A DNA stretch of 64,000 nucleotides from Cupriavidus pauculus (GTDB taxonomy: Bacteria > Pseudomonadota > Gammaproteobacteria > Burkholderiales > Burkholderiaceae), in assembly GCF_008693385.1 (NCBI RefSeq), contig NZ_CP044065.1, forward strand, positions 930,001 through 994,000. Direction: 5' to 3'. Each line of letters starts with the position of its first letter. Position 1 is the stretch's first letter. The notes under the pieces are model-generated. The model saw only the letters and a program-made list of their open reading frames with translations. It did not search any database and was not told the origin of the DNA. This document shows positions 1-9,178 of the stretch, in pieces. A program made the position numbers and the translations under genes.

Positions 1-167
1 ACGAGGTCAGTGCCGGGCTGGTCATGCGGGCCATTACGTCCTGCGAGGGCGCGGCCGTCGTGGTCACGCACGATCGCAGCCTGCTGCCGCTGTTCGATGC
101 GGTATATGAATTGCGCGACGGGGCGTTGCATCGCATCCACCGGTTTGCGCATCAGCGCGCGTGTTGA
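1..167 (+). CDS. ABC transporter ATP-binding protein, C-terminal fragment
   Basis: This is the last 54 codons of a gene that begins before the window, read in the frame starting at base 3 and ending with TGA at 165-167. The visible peptide contains VVVTHDRSLL, the H-loop (switch histidine) region of ABC ATPases, followed by a typical strand ending YELRDG. Only this tail is present, so substrate and subfamily cannot be judged. It lies 22 bases upstream of a MacA-type adaptor on the same strand, so it may be the first gene of the same efflux operon, for example an extra ATPase subunit. Confidence 0.7.
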   Translation, partial: EVSAGLVMRAITSCEGAAVVVTHDRSLLPLFDAVYELRDGALHRIHRFAHQRAC

Positions 168-189
168 TGCGCGGCGCCGGAGAACGGAC

Positions 190-2190
190 ATGTGGTGCGG
201 CGGCGAATACATGATGCGAGCCTTCTGTCGGCCGGCGCTGGGCCGCGCATGGCCCGTCATCGTGACGGTCGCGGTTCTTGCGGTCGCTGCCGTGGCCGGA
301 GCCTTCGTCTGGCACAGGCTGTCGGCCGCCGCGGCGCCCATGCCCTTGGTGGCTGCCACGCGCGGCGATATCGAGGAAACGGTGCTGGCCACTGGGACCA
401 TCGTGCCGATGCGGCAGGTCAATGTGGGGGCGCAGGTCAGCGGCCAGCTCAAGACGCTGGCCGTGCGCGTGGGCGATCGCGTCGAACGGGGCCAGTTGCT
501 GGCCGAGATCGATCCCGTGCTGCAGCAGAACGAACTGAAGCGGGCCGAGGCTGCGCTCACGCACGCGGAGGCGCAGCGGACCGCGCAGCTGGCGCAGCTG
601 CGCCAGCATCGGCTGGCATGGAAGCGCGAGCTCGCGATGCGGCAGACCGATGCCAATACCGAGGCCGATCTCGATGCGGCCCGCGCGCAGGCCGAGGCCA
701 GCGCGGCGAACGTGGCGGCGCTCGAGGCCACGGTACGGCAGGCGCGCGTGGCCGTGGAGTCGGCGGCGGCCAGCCTGGCTTATACGCGCATCGTCGCGCC
801 GATGGATGGACAGGTCATTTCGGTCACCGCCGAGGTGGGGCAGACGCTCGTGGCGGTGCAGTCGGCGCCGACCATCCTTGTGCTGGCCGATCTGGACGAG
901 ATGCTCGTCAAGGCGCGGATCTCGGAGGCGGACGTGGTGCGGGTGCGTACGGGGCAGAGTGGATGGTTCTCGATTCTGGGGGCGCCGCTGCGCAGGGTTC
1001 CGGTCGTGTTGCGGAGCATTTCGCCGGCACCGCCGGGCGGGGATGCGCCACTCGCGATTGGGCAAGGGGGCGCGATCTATTATCACGGCGAGTTTCTGGT
1101 GGCCAACGGGGATCATGCGCTGAAGCCATCGATGACGGCCCAGGTGTCCATCGTCACGGGCCGCGCGGCCGGCGCGGTGCGCGTGCCGGCGGCCGCGGTG
1201 AACGGTCCGGACGAGCAGGGGCGGCATACGGTGCAGGTGGCGCGGCGGGGCGCGGACGGCAGGCTCGCGGGATGGGAGACCCGCGAGGTGGAGATCGGGT
1301 TGAGCGATCACGTCTGGGTGCAGATTCTTCGCGGCGTGGAGGAGGGGGAGGCCGTGATGGTGGAGCCGCAGGCGGGGGGGCAGGCCGAGGCGCGGGCCGA
1401 GATGCGGGCCGAGACGCCGACCGAGGCGCCGATCGAGGCGCGAGCCGAGGTGCGGGCTGGCATGCGGGCCGAGATGCAGGCCGAAGTGCGGGCCGAGGCG
1501 CGGGCTGAGACGCGGGCTGAGACGCGGGCCGATGTGCGGGCCGGGATGCGAGCCGAGACACGGGCCGGGATGCGGGCCGAGGCGCGAGCCGAGATGCGGG
1601 CCGGGATGCAGTCCGATGTGCGGGCCGGAGTGCGGACCGAGACGCGGACCGAGATGCGGGCCGGGATGCAGTCCGATGTGCGGGCCGGGATGCGGGCCGA
1701 CATGCGGGGCGAGATGCGGGCCGGGACGCGGGCCGACGTGCGGGGCGAGATGCGGGCCGGGATGCAGGCCGATGTGCGAGCCGGGACGCGGGCCGAGGCG
1801 CGGACCGAGATGCGGGCGGGAGTGCGGGCCGATGTGCGGGCCGATGTGCGGGCCGGGATGCCGGCCGACGTGCGGGGCGAGATGCGGGCTGGCATGCGGG
1901 CCGAGACGCGAGCCGAGACGCGAGCCGAGATGCAGGCCGATGTGCGGGCCGAGATGCGGGTCGACGTGTGGGACGAAATGCGGGCGGACGTGTGGGACGA
2001 AATGCGGGCCGACGTGTGGGACGAAATGCGGGCGGACGTGCGGGCCGACGTGCGGGACGAAATGCGGGCCGGGATGTGGGCCGAGGTGCGGGGCGCAGCT
2101 CGGGGCGGAGTGTGGGCTGAAGCGCAGGCTGAAGCGCGGGGCGGAGCGCGGCCGGACGTGTGGGGCGGGATGCCGCGGGAGCAGGCGTGA
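190..2190 (+). CDS. macA: MacA-type periplasmic adaptor (membrane fusion protein) with a giant repeat tail
   Basis: This 666-residue protein is the periplasmic adaptor of a MacAB-type tripartite pump. It has an N-terminal membrane anchor (about residues 22-42), then the usual MFP order: a barrel-sandwich half with QVSGQL, an alpha-helical hairpin rich in Ala/Gln/Glu (about 115-190), the second lipoyl half (APMDGQVI) and a beta-barrel/membrane-proximal part ending near GVEEGEAVMV. That region, about 395 residues, is the normal full length of the family. Residues about 398-666 are an added low-complexity tail of 4-residue repeats (R-A-E/G/D-M/V/T). Start choice: ATG at 190 has GGAGA 7 bases upstream; ATGs at 211 and 214 are alternatives. 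The stop overlaps the GTG start of macB (GTGA), so the pair is probably translationally coupled. The adaptor call is firm; the role of the tail is unknown. Confidence 0.85.
   Translation: MWCGGEYMMRAFCRPALGRAWPVIVTVAVLAVAAVAGAFVWHRLSAAAAPMPLVAATRGDIEETVLATGTIVPMRQVNVGAQVSGQLKTLAVRVGDRVERGQLLAEIDPVLQQNELKRAEAALTHAEAQRTAQLAQLRQHRLAWKRELAMRQTDANTEADLDAARAQAEASAANVAALEATVRQARVAVESAAASLAYTRIVAPMDGQVISVTAEVGQTLVAVQSAPTILVLADLDEMLVKARISEADVVRVRTGQSGWFSILGAPLRRVPVVLRSISPAPPGGDAPLAIGQGGAIYYHGEFLVANGDHALKPSMTAQVSIVTGRAAGAVRVPAAAVNGPDEQGRHTVQVARRGADGRLAGWETREVEIGLSDHVWVQILRGVEEGEAVMVEPQAGGQAEARAEMRAETPTEAPIEARAEVRAGMRAEMQAEVRAEARAETRAETRADVRAGMRAETRAGMRAEARAEMRAGMQSDVRAGVRTETRTEMRAGMQSDVRAGMRADMRGEMRAGTRADVRGEMRAGMQADVRAGTRAEARTEMRAGVRADVRADVRAGMPADVRGEMRAGMRAETRAETRAEMQADVRAEMRVDVWDEMRADVWDEMRADVWDEMRADVRADVRDEMRAGMWAEVRGAARGGVWAEAQAEARGGARPDVWGGMPREQA
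1381..2187 (+). repeat. 12-bp tandem repeat array (about 65 degenerate units) in the macA-like 3' end
   Basis: About 800 bases are built from variants of a 12-base unit of the type gcgggccgagat. It is read as a 4-residue period of Arg-Ala, then Glu/Gly/Asp, then Met/Val/Thr/Ala. Larger sub-repeats are visible: a block with gcagtccgatgtg recurs near 1610 and 1670, and a tgggacgaaatg block recurs three times at about 1970-2030. Because the unit length is divisible by three and lacks stops, all frames stay open here. This explains long spurious ORFs on the minus strand. The array ends immediately before the macB start codon. Expansion or contraction by whole units would keep the frame. Confidence 0.95.
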
Positions 2191-4175
2191 CACAGCCGTT
2201 GCTGGAACTGCGCGCGGTGTCGCGCGCCTACGAGACCGTGTCGGACCGCGCGGGCAAGGCGGCCGGCGCGCGGACGATGGCGCTGCAGCCGCTCGACCTC
2301 GATATCCACGCGGGCGAGATGCTGGCCATCGTCGGCCGGTCCGGATCGGGCAAGACCACGCTGCTCAATCTGCTCGGCTGCCTCGATCGGCCGACCGAAG
2401 GCACCTACCGGATCGGCGGACGCGATACGCGCCGGCTCGATGCCGACGCGCTGGCCGCATTGCGCCGCGACACGTTCGGGTTCGTGTTCCAGCGTTACGA
2501 CCTGCTGCCGGCGCTGACCGCGCTGGAAAATGTCGAGATGCCGGCGATCTATGCGGGCATCCGGGCCGACGTGCGTCGCAAGCGCGCCTGTCAGCTGCTC
2601 AGGCGCCTGGGCCTCGGGCAGCGCCTTGCGCATCTGCCGTCGCAGCTGTCGGGCGGGCAGCAGCAACGCGTCAGCATCGCGCGCGCGCTGATCAATGGCG
2701 GCTCGGTGATCCTGGCCGACGAGCCGACCGGCGCGCTCGATCGCGCGAGCCACGAGGAGGTGCTCAGGCATCTGCGAGCGTTGCATCGGGAAGGCCATAC
2801 GATCGTCATCGTGACGCATGACCCCGACGTGGCGGCCGTGGCGGAACGCGTGGTCGAGCTCTGCGACGGCCGCGTGATTGCCGACCGGCGCGTGGCGCCG
2901 GGCCCCGCGCTGGCGGCACGCACGGACGGCCCCGCGCGAAACGGCACGATGGCGCCGGTACGCGGGGAATCGCTCATCTCGCTCGCGCGCCTGCGCGTAT
3001 CGCTGGCCATGGCATGGCGCGCCATGACCAGCCATCGGCTGCGCGCCGCGTTGACGATGCTGGGCATCGTCATGGGCATCGCGGCCGTGATTCTCGTCAC
3101 CGGCCTCGGCGAAGGCGCCAAGCGGCGCGTGATCGACGACCTGCGCGCACTGGGCGCCCATACCGTCGATATCTTTCCGGGCAAGGACTGGAACGACGAC
3201 GACGCGGCGGGACGCCGGGTGCTGGGCGAGACCGACCTGCCATTGCTGGCGATGCAGCCCTATGTCGATAGCGTCAGCCCGGTCGTGGCCGGTTCGGCGA
3301 CGGCGCGCCGCGGCAGCCGGTCCGTGCGCGTGACGCTGAGCGGCGTGGGTGCGCGGTTCTTCCGTGCCTCCGGGGCAACGATGGCGTCCGGCACCGCGTT
3401 CTCCGCCAGCGACGTATTCCGGCAGGCGCAGGTCATCGTCATCGACGACACGCTCGCGCGGCGCCTGTTCGGCAAGGATCGCGATCCGGTCGGCGAAACC
3501 GTGCTCGTCGATCAGGTGCCGTGCCGCGTGATCGGCGTGGCGCGAACGCGGAAGGCGCTGTTCGCCCCCGAACCCGCGCCCGAGGCGTGGCTGCCGTACA
3601 CGACGCAGATGTACCGGTTTCAGGCGCGCGACTACTTCGATGCGATCAAGGTCCGGCTCAAGCCCGGGCAGGGCGCGTGGCCGCCGCGCGATCTGGAACG
3701 CATCCTCACCAAGCTGCACGGCCGCAAGGATTTCTTCATCATGGTCAGCGACCACTTCGTCAAGAAGGTGGAGGCGATCGCCGGCACGCTGACGCTGCTG
3801 GTATCGGCGGTGGCGCTGATCTCGCTGGTCGTCGGCGGCGTGGGCGTCATGAACATCATGCTGGTGGCCGTGAGCGAGCGCACGCGCGAGATCGGTATCC
3901 GCATGGCGGTCGGCGCGCGGCGCGCCGACATCCGCCAGCAATTCCTGATCGAGGCCGTGCTGCTGTGCCTGACCGGGGCGCTGGCGGGCGTGGCGTTCGC
4001 CTGGTGCATCGGCATGCTGATCGGGCGCCTGCAGAACGAGATCTCGATGGTGTTCTCGCCCTGGGCGGTGGCCGGGGCCTGCGCCACCGCAATTGCCGTT
4101 GGCGTGGGATTTGGCTACGTGCCCGCGCGCAATGCGTCGCGGCTGGTGCCGGTCGTGGCGCTCGCGAGGGGATAA
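2187..4175 (+). CDS. macB: MacB-type ABC exporter (ATPase-permease fusion)
   Basis: This 662-residue protein has an N-terminal ABC ATPase and a C-terminal FtsX-like permease, the MacB architecture. Walker A is GRSGSGKTT (about residues 50-58), the signature is LSGGQQQRV and Walker B is VILADEPTGALD. After residue about 275 there is one TM helix, a large periplasmic domain, and three TM helices with the family-typical GGVGVMNIMLVAVSERTREIG. The GTG at 2187 is chosen because it overlaps the adaptor stop and has GGGAG about 8 bases upstream; the ORF itself stays open further upstream into repeat sequence. With MacA and an outer-membrane factor it should export substrates (macrolides, peptides or siderophores in known cases) from the periplasm. 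The actual substrate cannot be read from the sequence. Confidence 0.93.
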   Translation: MTQPLLELRAVSRAYETVSDRAGKAAGARTMALQPLDLDIHAGEMLAIVGRSGSGKTTLLNLLGCLDRPTEGTYRIGGRDTRRLDADALAALRRDTFGFVFQRYDLLPALTALENVEMPAIYAGIRADVRRKRACQLLRRLGLGQRLAHLPSQLSGGQQQRVSIARALINGGSVILADEPTGALDRASHEEVLRHLRALHREGHTIVIVTHDPDVAAVAERVVELCDGRVIADRRVAPGPALAARTDGPARNGTMAPVRGESLISLARLRVSLAMAWRAMTSHRLRAALTMLGIVMGIAAVILVTGLGEGAKRRVIDDLRALGAHTVDIFPGKDWNDDDAAGRRVLGETDLPLLAMQPYVDSVSPVVAGSATARRGSRSVRVTLSGVGARFFRASGATMASGTAFSASDVFRQAQVIVIDDTLARRLFGKDRDPVGETVLVDQVPCRVIGVARTRKALFAPEPAPEAWLPYTTQMYRFQARDYFDAIKVRLKPGQGAWPPRDLERILTKLHGRKDFFIMVSDHFVKKVEAIAGTLTLLVSAVALISLVVGGVGVMNIMLVAVSERTREIGIRMAVGARRADIRQQFLIEAVLLCLTGALAGVAFAWCIGMLIGRLQNEISMVFSPWAVAGACATAIAVGVGFGYVPARNASRLVPVVALARG

Positions 4176-4179
4176 GGCG

Positions 4180-5592
4180 ATGCGGCGTTCGGCCCGGCCG
4201 CTCAGGCTCGTCGCGCTAGCCCTTGCCATGGCCTGTACGGCCTGTGGGAGTCTGCTGCGCACTCCGTATGAAACGCCTGCATCCACGCTGCCGCCGGCAT
4301 GGGACGCGCCCGTGCCGGCCGGCGCGACGCAGATGCGCCCCGACGCACGCTGGTGGCGCGCATTCGGCGACGCGCGGCTCGATGCCCTGATCGAGCAGGC
4401 ACTCGAGCGCAATGCGGATCTGGCGCTCGCCGGCCTGCGCATGTACCGCGCGCGGCTCGAAGCGGGCGCCGAGGACGCGCGCGGCATGCCCTCGCTGGAC
4501 CTGCGCACCGGCGCGAGCACCAAGCGCAACCTGAAGCACGGCGGCTCGAGCGTGCGTGGCTACGAGGCCGGACTCGCGCTCAGCTACGACGTGGACCTGT
4601 GGGGAAAACTGGCGCGCACGCAGGAGGCCGCCGCATGGCGCGCGGCGGCGAGTGCCTTCGATCTGCAGGCGACGAAGCTCGCGCTCGTCGGCGAGGTGTC
4701 CACGCTGTACTGGAGCATCGCCGAGCTCAACACGCGCATCGCGCTGGCGCAGGCCGACCTCGCGGACGCGGAGCGGGTGCTCTCGCTGACGCGCGCGCGC
4801 AGGCAGGCAGGGGCGGGGAGCGCGATCGAACTCGCGCTGGCGGAGCGCGATACGGCGGCGACATCGGCGGCGCTGGAGCGCCATCTGCGGCAACGCGATA
4901 CGCAGCGCCTGACGCTGGGCAAGCTGCTGTCGGCACCCGTGGCGGCCGAGGCCGCCGCGGCCTATACCCTGCCGAGCGCCGATCTGCCCGAACTGGCGCC
5001 AGGGCTGCCGGCCACGGCGCTCGCGCGGCGGCCGGACGTGGCCGCCGCCGAGACCCGCATGCGCGCGACGCTCAATCTCTACGATGCGAGCATCGCCGAT
5101 TTCTACCCGAAACTGACGCTGACCGCCGATGCCACGGGCCGCAGCAGCGACCTCGGTCAGCTGTTCTCGAATCCGTTCGGAACGCTCGGAGGCGGCCTGA
5201 TGATGCCGCTGCTCAAATGGCAGGCATTGCAGATGGCGTCCGATATCGCGCGCGTGAACCACGACGAGAGCGTGACGACGTACCAGAAGACGCTGTACGC
5301 GGCGCTCGTGGAGGTGAACGAGGCAATGGTGGAGCGCGAGAGCCTGGGGCGCGAGGCGGGGGAGGTGCGTGCCGCGCTGGACGCGGCCACGCGCGCGGAA
5401 GCGCTGAGCATGGCGCGTTATGTGGCGGGCAAGGGAACGTTGCGCGCGGCGCTCGACGATGGGCGTGCGCGCCGCGAGGCGAGCGCCGCGGCGCTGACCA
5501 CGCGCGTGAACCAGCTACGCGCGCAGATGACGCTGTTCCGCGCGTTGGGGGGCACGGAGGAGATGACGGATCCGCCGGCCGCCGCCGGCTGA
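4180..5592 (+). CDS. Outer-membrane efflux lipoprotein, NodT/OprM family
   Basis: This 470-residue TolC-type outer-membrane factor starts at ATG 4180, four bases after the macB stop. The N-terminus carries a lipoprotein signal with a lipobox ending MACTAC (lipidated Cys about residue 24). Two internally similar OEP domains follow, with coiled-coil stretches such as RTQEAAAWRAA and ALARRPDVAAAE, the latter a hallmark of the NodT/RND-type OMF lipoproteins. Family length is about 450-500 residues. It completes the tripartite pump encoded by the two preceding genes. No dedicated regulator is adjacent; the downstream response regulator is on the opposite strand and convergent. Confidence 0.92.
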   Translation: MRRSARPLRLVALALAMACTACGSLLRTPYETPASTLPPAWDAPVPAGATQMRPDARWWRAFGDARLDALIEQALERNADLALAGLRMYRARLEAGAEDARGMPSLDLRTGASTKRNLKHGGSSVRGYEAGLALSYDVDLWGKLARTQEAAAWRAAASAFDLQATKLALVGEVSTLYWSIAELNTRIALAQADLADAERVLSLTRARRQAGAGSAIELALAERDTAATSAALERHLRQRDTQRLTLGKLLSAPVAAEAAAAYTLPSADLPELAPGLPATALARRPDVAAAETRMRATLNLYDASIADFYPKLTLTADATGRSSDLGQLFSNPFGTLGGGLMMPLLKWQALQMASDIARVNHDESVTTYQKTLYAALVEVNEAMVERESLGREAGEVRAALDAATRAEALSMARYVAGKGTLRAALDDGRARREASAAALTTRVNQLRAQMTLFRALGGTEEMTDPPAAAG

Positions 5593-5621
5593 GCCGCGGC
5601 GGCCGGCAGACCGGCGGATCC
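5568..5621. terminator. Long hairpin between convergent genes
   Basis: Eleven-base perfect arms (5568-5578 and 5611-5621, core GGATCCGCCGG) enclose a second GC-rich inverted repeat (GGCCGCCGC / GCGGCGGCC). The structure spans the stop of the outer-membrane factor gene and reaches to within six bases of the convergent response-regulator stop. There is no T-run, so if it terminates it would do so as a symmetric, non-canonical hairpin. Confidence 0.5.
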
Positions 5622-5626
5622 CGGGA

Positions 5627-6259
5627 TCAGCTGTTGCGCGAGAGCGCGAGGCGAAGCAGGTCCGCCACCGTGTTCACGTTGAGCTTCTCCATGATGTTGG
5701 CGCGGTGCGCCTCCACGGTCTTGATGGAGATGCCAAGGTCGTCGGCGATCTGCTTGTTCAGGCGGCCGGCGACGATGCGCTCGAGCACCTGCTGCTCGCG
5801 CGTGGTCAGCTTGCCGAGCAGGTCCTTGGCCGCGCGCTGTTCGCGGGCCGCCGAATGATCGGTACGCGCCTTGGTCAGCATGCGCTCCACGAGCGCGCGC
5901 AGTTCCGATTCGTCGAACGGTTTCTCGATGAAATCGATGGCGCCGCGCTTCATCGTGGAGACCGCCATCGGCACGTCGCCGTGGCCGGTAATGAAGACGA
6001 TGGGGATGTCGATGCCCTCGGCGAGCATGCGCTCCTGCAGCTCGGGGCCGCTCATGCCCGGCATCCGCACGTCGAGGATCAGGCAGGAAACCTGTCCGGC
6101 GTCATAGGCCGAAAGAAACTGCTCGGCGCTGTTGAAGCTGCGGACCTGATAGCCATTGCCCTCGAGCAGCCAGGTCAGCGAGTCGCGCATCGCCTCGTCG
6201 TCATCGACGATGAAGACGGTCTCGCCGCGGTGAGGCGTTGGGGAAGGCGTTGCTGTCAT
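5627..6259 (-). CDS. FixJ/NarL-type two-component response regulator
   Basis: This 210-residue regulator has a receiver domain (acidic pocket VDDDEAM, phospho-acceptor Asp about 63 in LDVRMPGMSG, Thr in FITGHGD, Lys in EKPF) and a LuxR-type helix-turn-helix (LTTREQQVLERI through SIKTVEAHRANIMEKL). The start at 6259 is preferred because AGGAGA lies just upstream; an in-frame TTG 15 bases earlier is less likely. It sits 90 bases downstream of a PAS histidine kinase on the same strand, so the two form a cognate pair of the FixLJ/TodST-like class. The divergent PDH operon on the far side of the kinase is an obvious candidate target, but that is inference. Confidence 0.92.
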   Translation of the reverse strand: MTATPSPTPHRGETVFIVDDDEAMRDSLTWLLEGNGYQVRSFNSAEQFLSAYDAGQVSCLILDVRMPGMSGPELQERMLAEGIDIPIVFITGHGDVPMAVSTMKRGAIDFIEKPFDESELRALVERMLTKARTDHSAAREQRAAKDLLGKLTTREQQVLERIVAGRLNKQIADDLGISIKTVEAHRANIMEKLNVNTVADLLRLALSRNS

Positions 6260-6349
6260 GAAGTCTCCTGGCAAGGGTCGTTTGGAGCGAAGTGTAACCG
6301 GAGTGCGAGGTTGCGCGAAAGCCGTACAACGGAAGTGCCCATGCCGTGA

Positions 6350-8962
6350 TTATTGCTCAGTTGGGGCCGTGTGGATCGGCAATGTGATCTTGAACGTGCA
6401 GCCGATGCCATCGGGGTTGTTTTCCACCCAGAGCCGGCCCTGGTGGGATTCGATGATCGACCGGCAGATATTGAGGCCCATGCCCATGCCGTCCGACTTG
6501 GTGCTGAAGAACGGCTCGAACAGCCGCTCCTTGGTCGCCTCGTCCACGCCCGGCCCCTGGTCGATCACGTCGATGCAGCAGCACTGGCCGAATTCCATCG
6601 GTTCCACCCGCGCGTGCAGGCGCACGACGCCGGCCGCGCGCATGGCCGGCAGGCCCGCCATGGCTTCCACCGCGTTCTTGAGCAGGTTGACGAGCACCTG
6701 TTCGATCAGCACCGGATCGACGTACAGCAGCAGCGGCGGGGCGGGCAGGCGCGTGAGGATGGTCACGCGGCGGCGCGTGGCTTCCAGATCGGCCAGTCCG
6801 ACCGCGTCGGCGACGATGTCGTGCAGCGACGCTTCGCGGCGCTGCGGCTGGCTACGCTTCACGAAGCCCCGGATGCGGCTGATGATGGTGCCCGCGCGTA
6901 CGGCCTGCGCGGACGTTTTCTCGAGCACCGGAATCAGGTCCTCGGGCGTGCTGCGGCCCGAGTGGAGCCGCGCCACGGCGCCCATGCAGTAGTTGTTGAT
7001 GGCCGCGAGCGGCTGGTTGAGCTCGTGCGCGAGCGACGACGCCATTTCGCCCATGGTGGTCAGGCGGCTCGTGAACTGCAGGCGCTCTTCGTGCTGGCGC
7101 GCCATTTCCTCGGCGGCCTTGCGCATGGTGATGTCCGTGGCGATCTGCATCTGCGCGAGGTGGCCGTCCACCCACTGGATATACCGGCGGCGGACTTCGA
7201 ACCATTTCTGCATGTCCGGCACGAACACTTCCCGCGCGTCGGACGCGTAGGGCATGAGCTCGGAAGCGGGCAGGCCCGCGTAGGCATCGACGTAGTCGGT
7301 GCTGTCGCTCGAGATCTGCTCCTTGTCGAAGTCGTCGCCGGCCAGCTTCAGGTGGCCCTCGGCTTCCCAGCCGAACAGCTGGCGGTAATAGCGGTTGGCG
7401 AACAGCAGTTCGGCCTTGTCGGTGGCCAGCACCGACACCGCGGCGTCCAGGCTCTCGAGCACCGTGGTGAAGCGGTCGTGCGCGGCGGCCAGCTCCTCGC
7501 GCGCGCGCTTGGGCTCGGTGATGTCCGTCATCGAACTCATCCAGCCCGTATGGCGGCCGCGGCTATCGACGAGCGGCGAGACGTACATGCGCGCGAAGAA
7601 GCTGCTGCCGTCGCGGCGCATCACGCGCATCTCGTAGCCGGTGGCCGGCGACTTGCCCTGCAGCGTGAGGTCGATCTGCTTCTGCATCTCCTGCTGGTCG
7701 TTGGGCGGCCAGTAGGGGAAAGGGGGCATGCGGCCGACGAGGTCGGCTTCCAGCCAGCCCGTCATGCGGCAGAATGCGGGATTGACGTACGTGATGCGGC
7801 CGTTGAGGTCGAGCGCGCGCAGGCCGATCAGCATCGAGTTTTCCATCGCGCGGCGGAACGACGTTTCCGCGAGCAGCGCGCGCTGCGCCTCCGAGCGGCG
7901 GCTCGTATGCCGCCACATGCTCCAGAGACTCCACAGCAGGAAGCACGACAGGCCGACCACGAGCCACAACAGCATGTTGTTGGGCAGGTTGGACGGCGGC
8001 GGATAGGCATCGGCGCGCAGCGACAGCGAATGGCCGGGCGGATCGAGCAGGACCTCGTACGACAGCGCGTTGCCCGGTACCGGCCGTACCGACGTGCTCG
8101 CGCGCGTCTGGTTGTTCTTGTCGATCAGCGAGAAGCGGTAGCGCTCGGTGAGCTCGGGGGGCAGCAGATGGGTCAGGATGCCGTTGATCGAGTACAGCGC
8201 GCCGAGCGTGCCGAGGAATTCGTTGTCCCGCACGATCGGCACTTCCATCAGCATGAAGCTGTCGCCGCGGTCGTTGACGAGCGGCCGCGAGTAGACCACG
8301 CGCTGCGTTTCGCGCGCGGCGTCGAAGGTATCCAGTACCTCGGGCTCGAGCGGCTGGTCCTGCGACTCGCGCAGGCGGCTCGCGAACTCCGAGGTGGACG
8401 GCAGCGACCAGCGTCCGCGCCGCGTGGCGTCGAGCCAGTTGATGAACACGATCTCTGGGTTCTCGCGCAGGATTTCCTGCGCGGCGGTGCGATAGGCGCC
8501 CTGGTCGAGCTGCGCGGCCGCGATATCGCGCGCGAGGGAGGCAAGCTGATCCTGGTTGCTCAGCAGGGACAGCCGCACGCGCTGCTGCGCCCACGCCGCG
8601 TCGCGATAGAGCGCGTCGCGCTGCTGCTGGCGCTCGGTCTCGTGCAGCGACCAGAGGATGACGCCCATGGCCACCGTGAACAGCACGATCGCCACGAGCG
8701 GGATGAACATGAACCAGCTGGTCGCGACGAGGTTGCGCCAGCGCAGCCACCACAGGCCGCGCGGCGCGGCCGCATAGGGGCCCGCGTCGGGATTCGCGTC
8801 ATGGGTGTCCGGCGCGTCGTGCGCTTCGCCGTGCCGGTGCGCCTGCGCGGGGCCGGGATGCAACGCGTCGTCGCCGGTACGGGCGCCGTGGCCGGAATCG
8901 GCGGTAGACGGCGGGAGCATCGCGGTGCGGAAGCTGGAGAGGATTCGTTCGAGGAACTGCAT
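6350..8962 (-). CDS. Membrane PAS-PAS sensor histidine kinase
   Basis: This 870-residue kinase has two TM helices (about residues 79-104 and 335-356) enclosing a periplasmic sensor of about 230 residues. Two PAS domains follow (AMENSMLIGLRALDLNGRI; TVLESLDAAVSVLATDK), then HisKA with the phospho-His in SSLAHELNQPLAAINNY and a HATPase with N box VNLLKNAVEAM and G boxes DQGPGV and GMGMGLNI. The HELNQPLA and EPFFSTK motifs are those of the FixL/DctB class. The start at 8962 is chosen because the open frame upstream has low GC at third positions and contains a good -10 box. That start has no clear Shine-Dalgarno site. It is divergent from aceE and co-directional with the FixJ-type regulator. The signal is unknown. 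Confidence 0.9.
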   Translation of the reverse strand: MQFLERILSSFRTAMLPPSTADSGHGARTGDDALHPGPAQAHRHGEAHDAPDTHDANPDAGPYAAAPRGLWWLRWRNLVATSWFMFIPLVAIVLFTVAMGVILWSLHETERQQQRDALYRDAAWAQQRVRLSLLSNQDQLASLARDIAAAQLDQGAYRTAAQEILRENPEIVFINWLDATRRGRWSLPSTSEFASRLRESQDQPLEPEVLDTFDAARETQRVVYSRPLVNDRGDSFMLMEVPIVRDNEFLGTLGALYSINGILTHLLPPELTERYRFSLIDKNNQTRASTSVRPVPGNALSYEVLLDPPGHSLSLRADAYPPPSNLPNNMLLWLVVGLSCFLLWSLWSMWRHTSRRSEAQRALLAETSFRRAMENSMLIGLRALDLNGRITYVNPAFCRMTGWLEADLVGRMPPFPYWPPNDQQEMQKQIDLTLQGKSPATGYEMRVMRRDGSSFFARMYVSPLVDSRGRHTGWMSSMTDITEPKRAREELAAAHDRFTTVLESLDAAVSVLATDKAELLFANRYYRQLFGWEAEGHLKLAGDDFDKEQISSDSTDYVDAYAGLPASELMPYASDAREVFVPDMQKWFEVRRRYIQWVDGHLAQMQIATDITMRKAAEEMARQHEERLQFTSRLTTMGEMASSLAHELNQPLAAINNYCMGAVARLHSGRSTPEDLIPVLEKTSAQAVRAGTIISRIRGFVKRSQPQRREASLHDIVADAVGLADLEATRRRVTILTRLPAPPLLLYVDPVLIEQVLVNLLKNAVEAMAGLPAMRAAGVVRLHARVEPMEFGQCCCIDVIDQGPGVDEATKERLFEPFFSTKSDGMGMGLNICRSIIESHQGRLWVENNPDGIGCTFKITLPIHTAPTEQ

Positions 8963-9142
8963 AGAGAGGCGGGGACAACTGACAGGCCAGTGTAGCGGCA
9001 TTACTTTATCGGCATTACTGCGGTGCGTCGCTTGGGGAAAGCATCTATCGAATGCGCCACTTGGCTGGGCAAATTCCGATTTCCCACGGCTTTTCATGAT
9101 GCGCTGCAATGCGAATTCTGGTGCACTGCGGCATTATTCCAC

Positions 9143-9170
9143 ATTATAAAAAACGAATCCGTAATCTGAA
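9143..9170 (-). promoter_or_regulatory. Candidate sigma-70 promoter of the kinase/regulator pair
   Basis: Read on the minus strand: TTCAGA (9165-9170), 16-base spacer, perfect TATAAT (9143-9148). It lies about 180 bases upstream of the chosen kinase start, in an AT-rich segment. Confidence 0.45.
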
Positions 9171-9178
9171 AATTTCGC

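Noticed and set aside
1381..2187. Tandem array considered as a CRISPR
   Set aside because: Units are 12 bases without unique spacers and lie within a coding frame; no cas genes.
64..4529. Long minus-strand open frames (709 and 1073 codons) opposite macA/macB
   Set aside because: They exist only because the 12-bp repeat is stop-free in all frames; the translations are low-complexity His/Pro or Arg/Ala/Ser strings without family features, and the plus-strand genes are clear.
6353..8995. 880-codon plus-strand frame opposite the histidine kinase
   Set aside because: Antisense shadow; the kinase motifs on the minus strand are complete.
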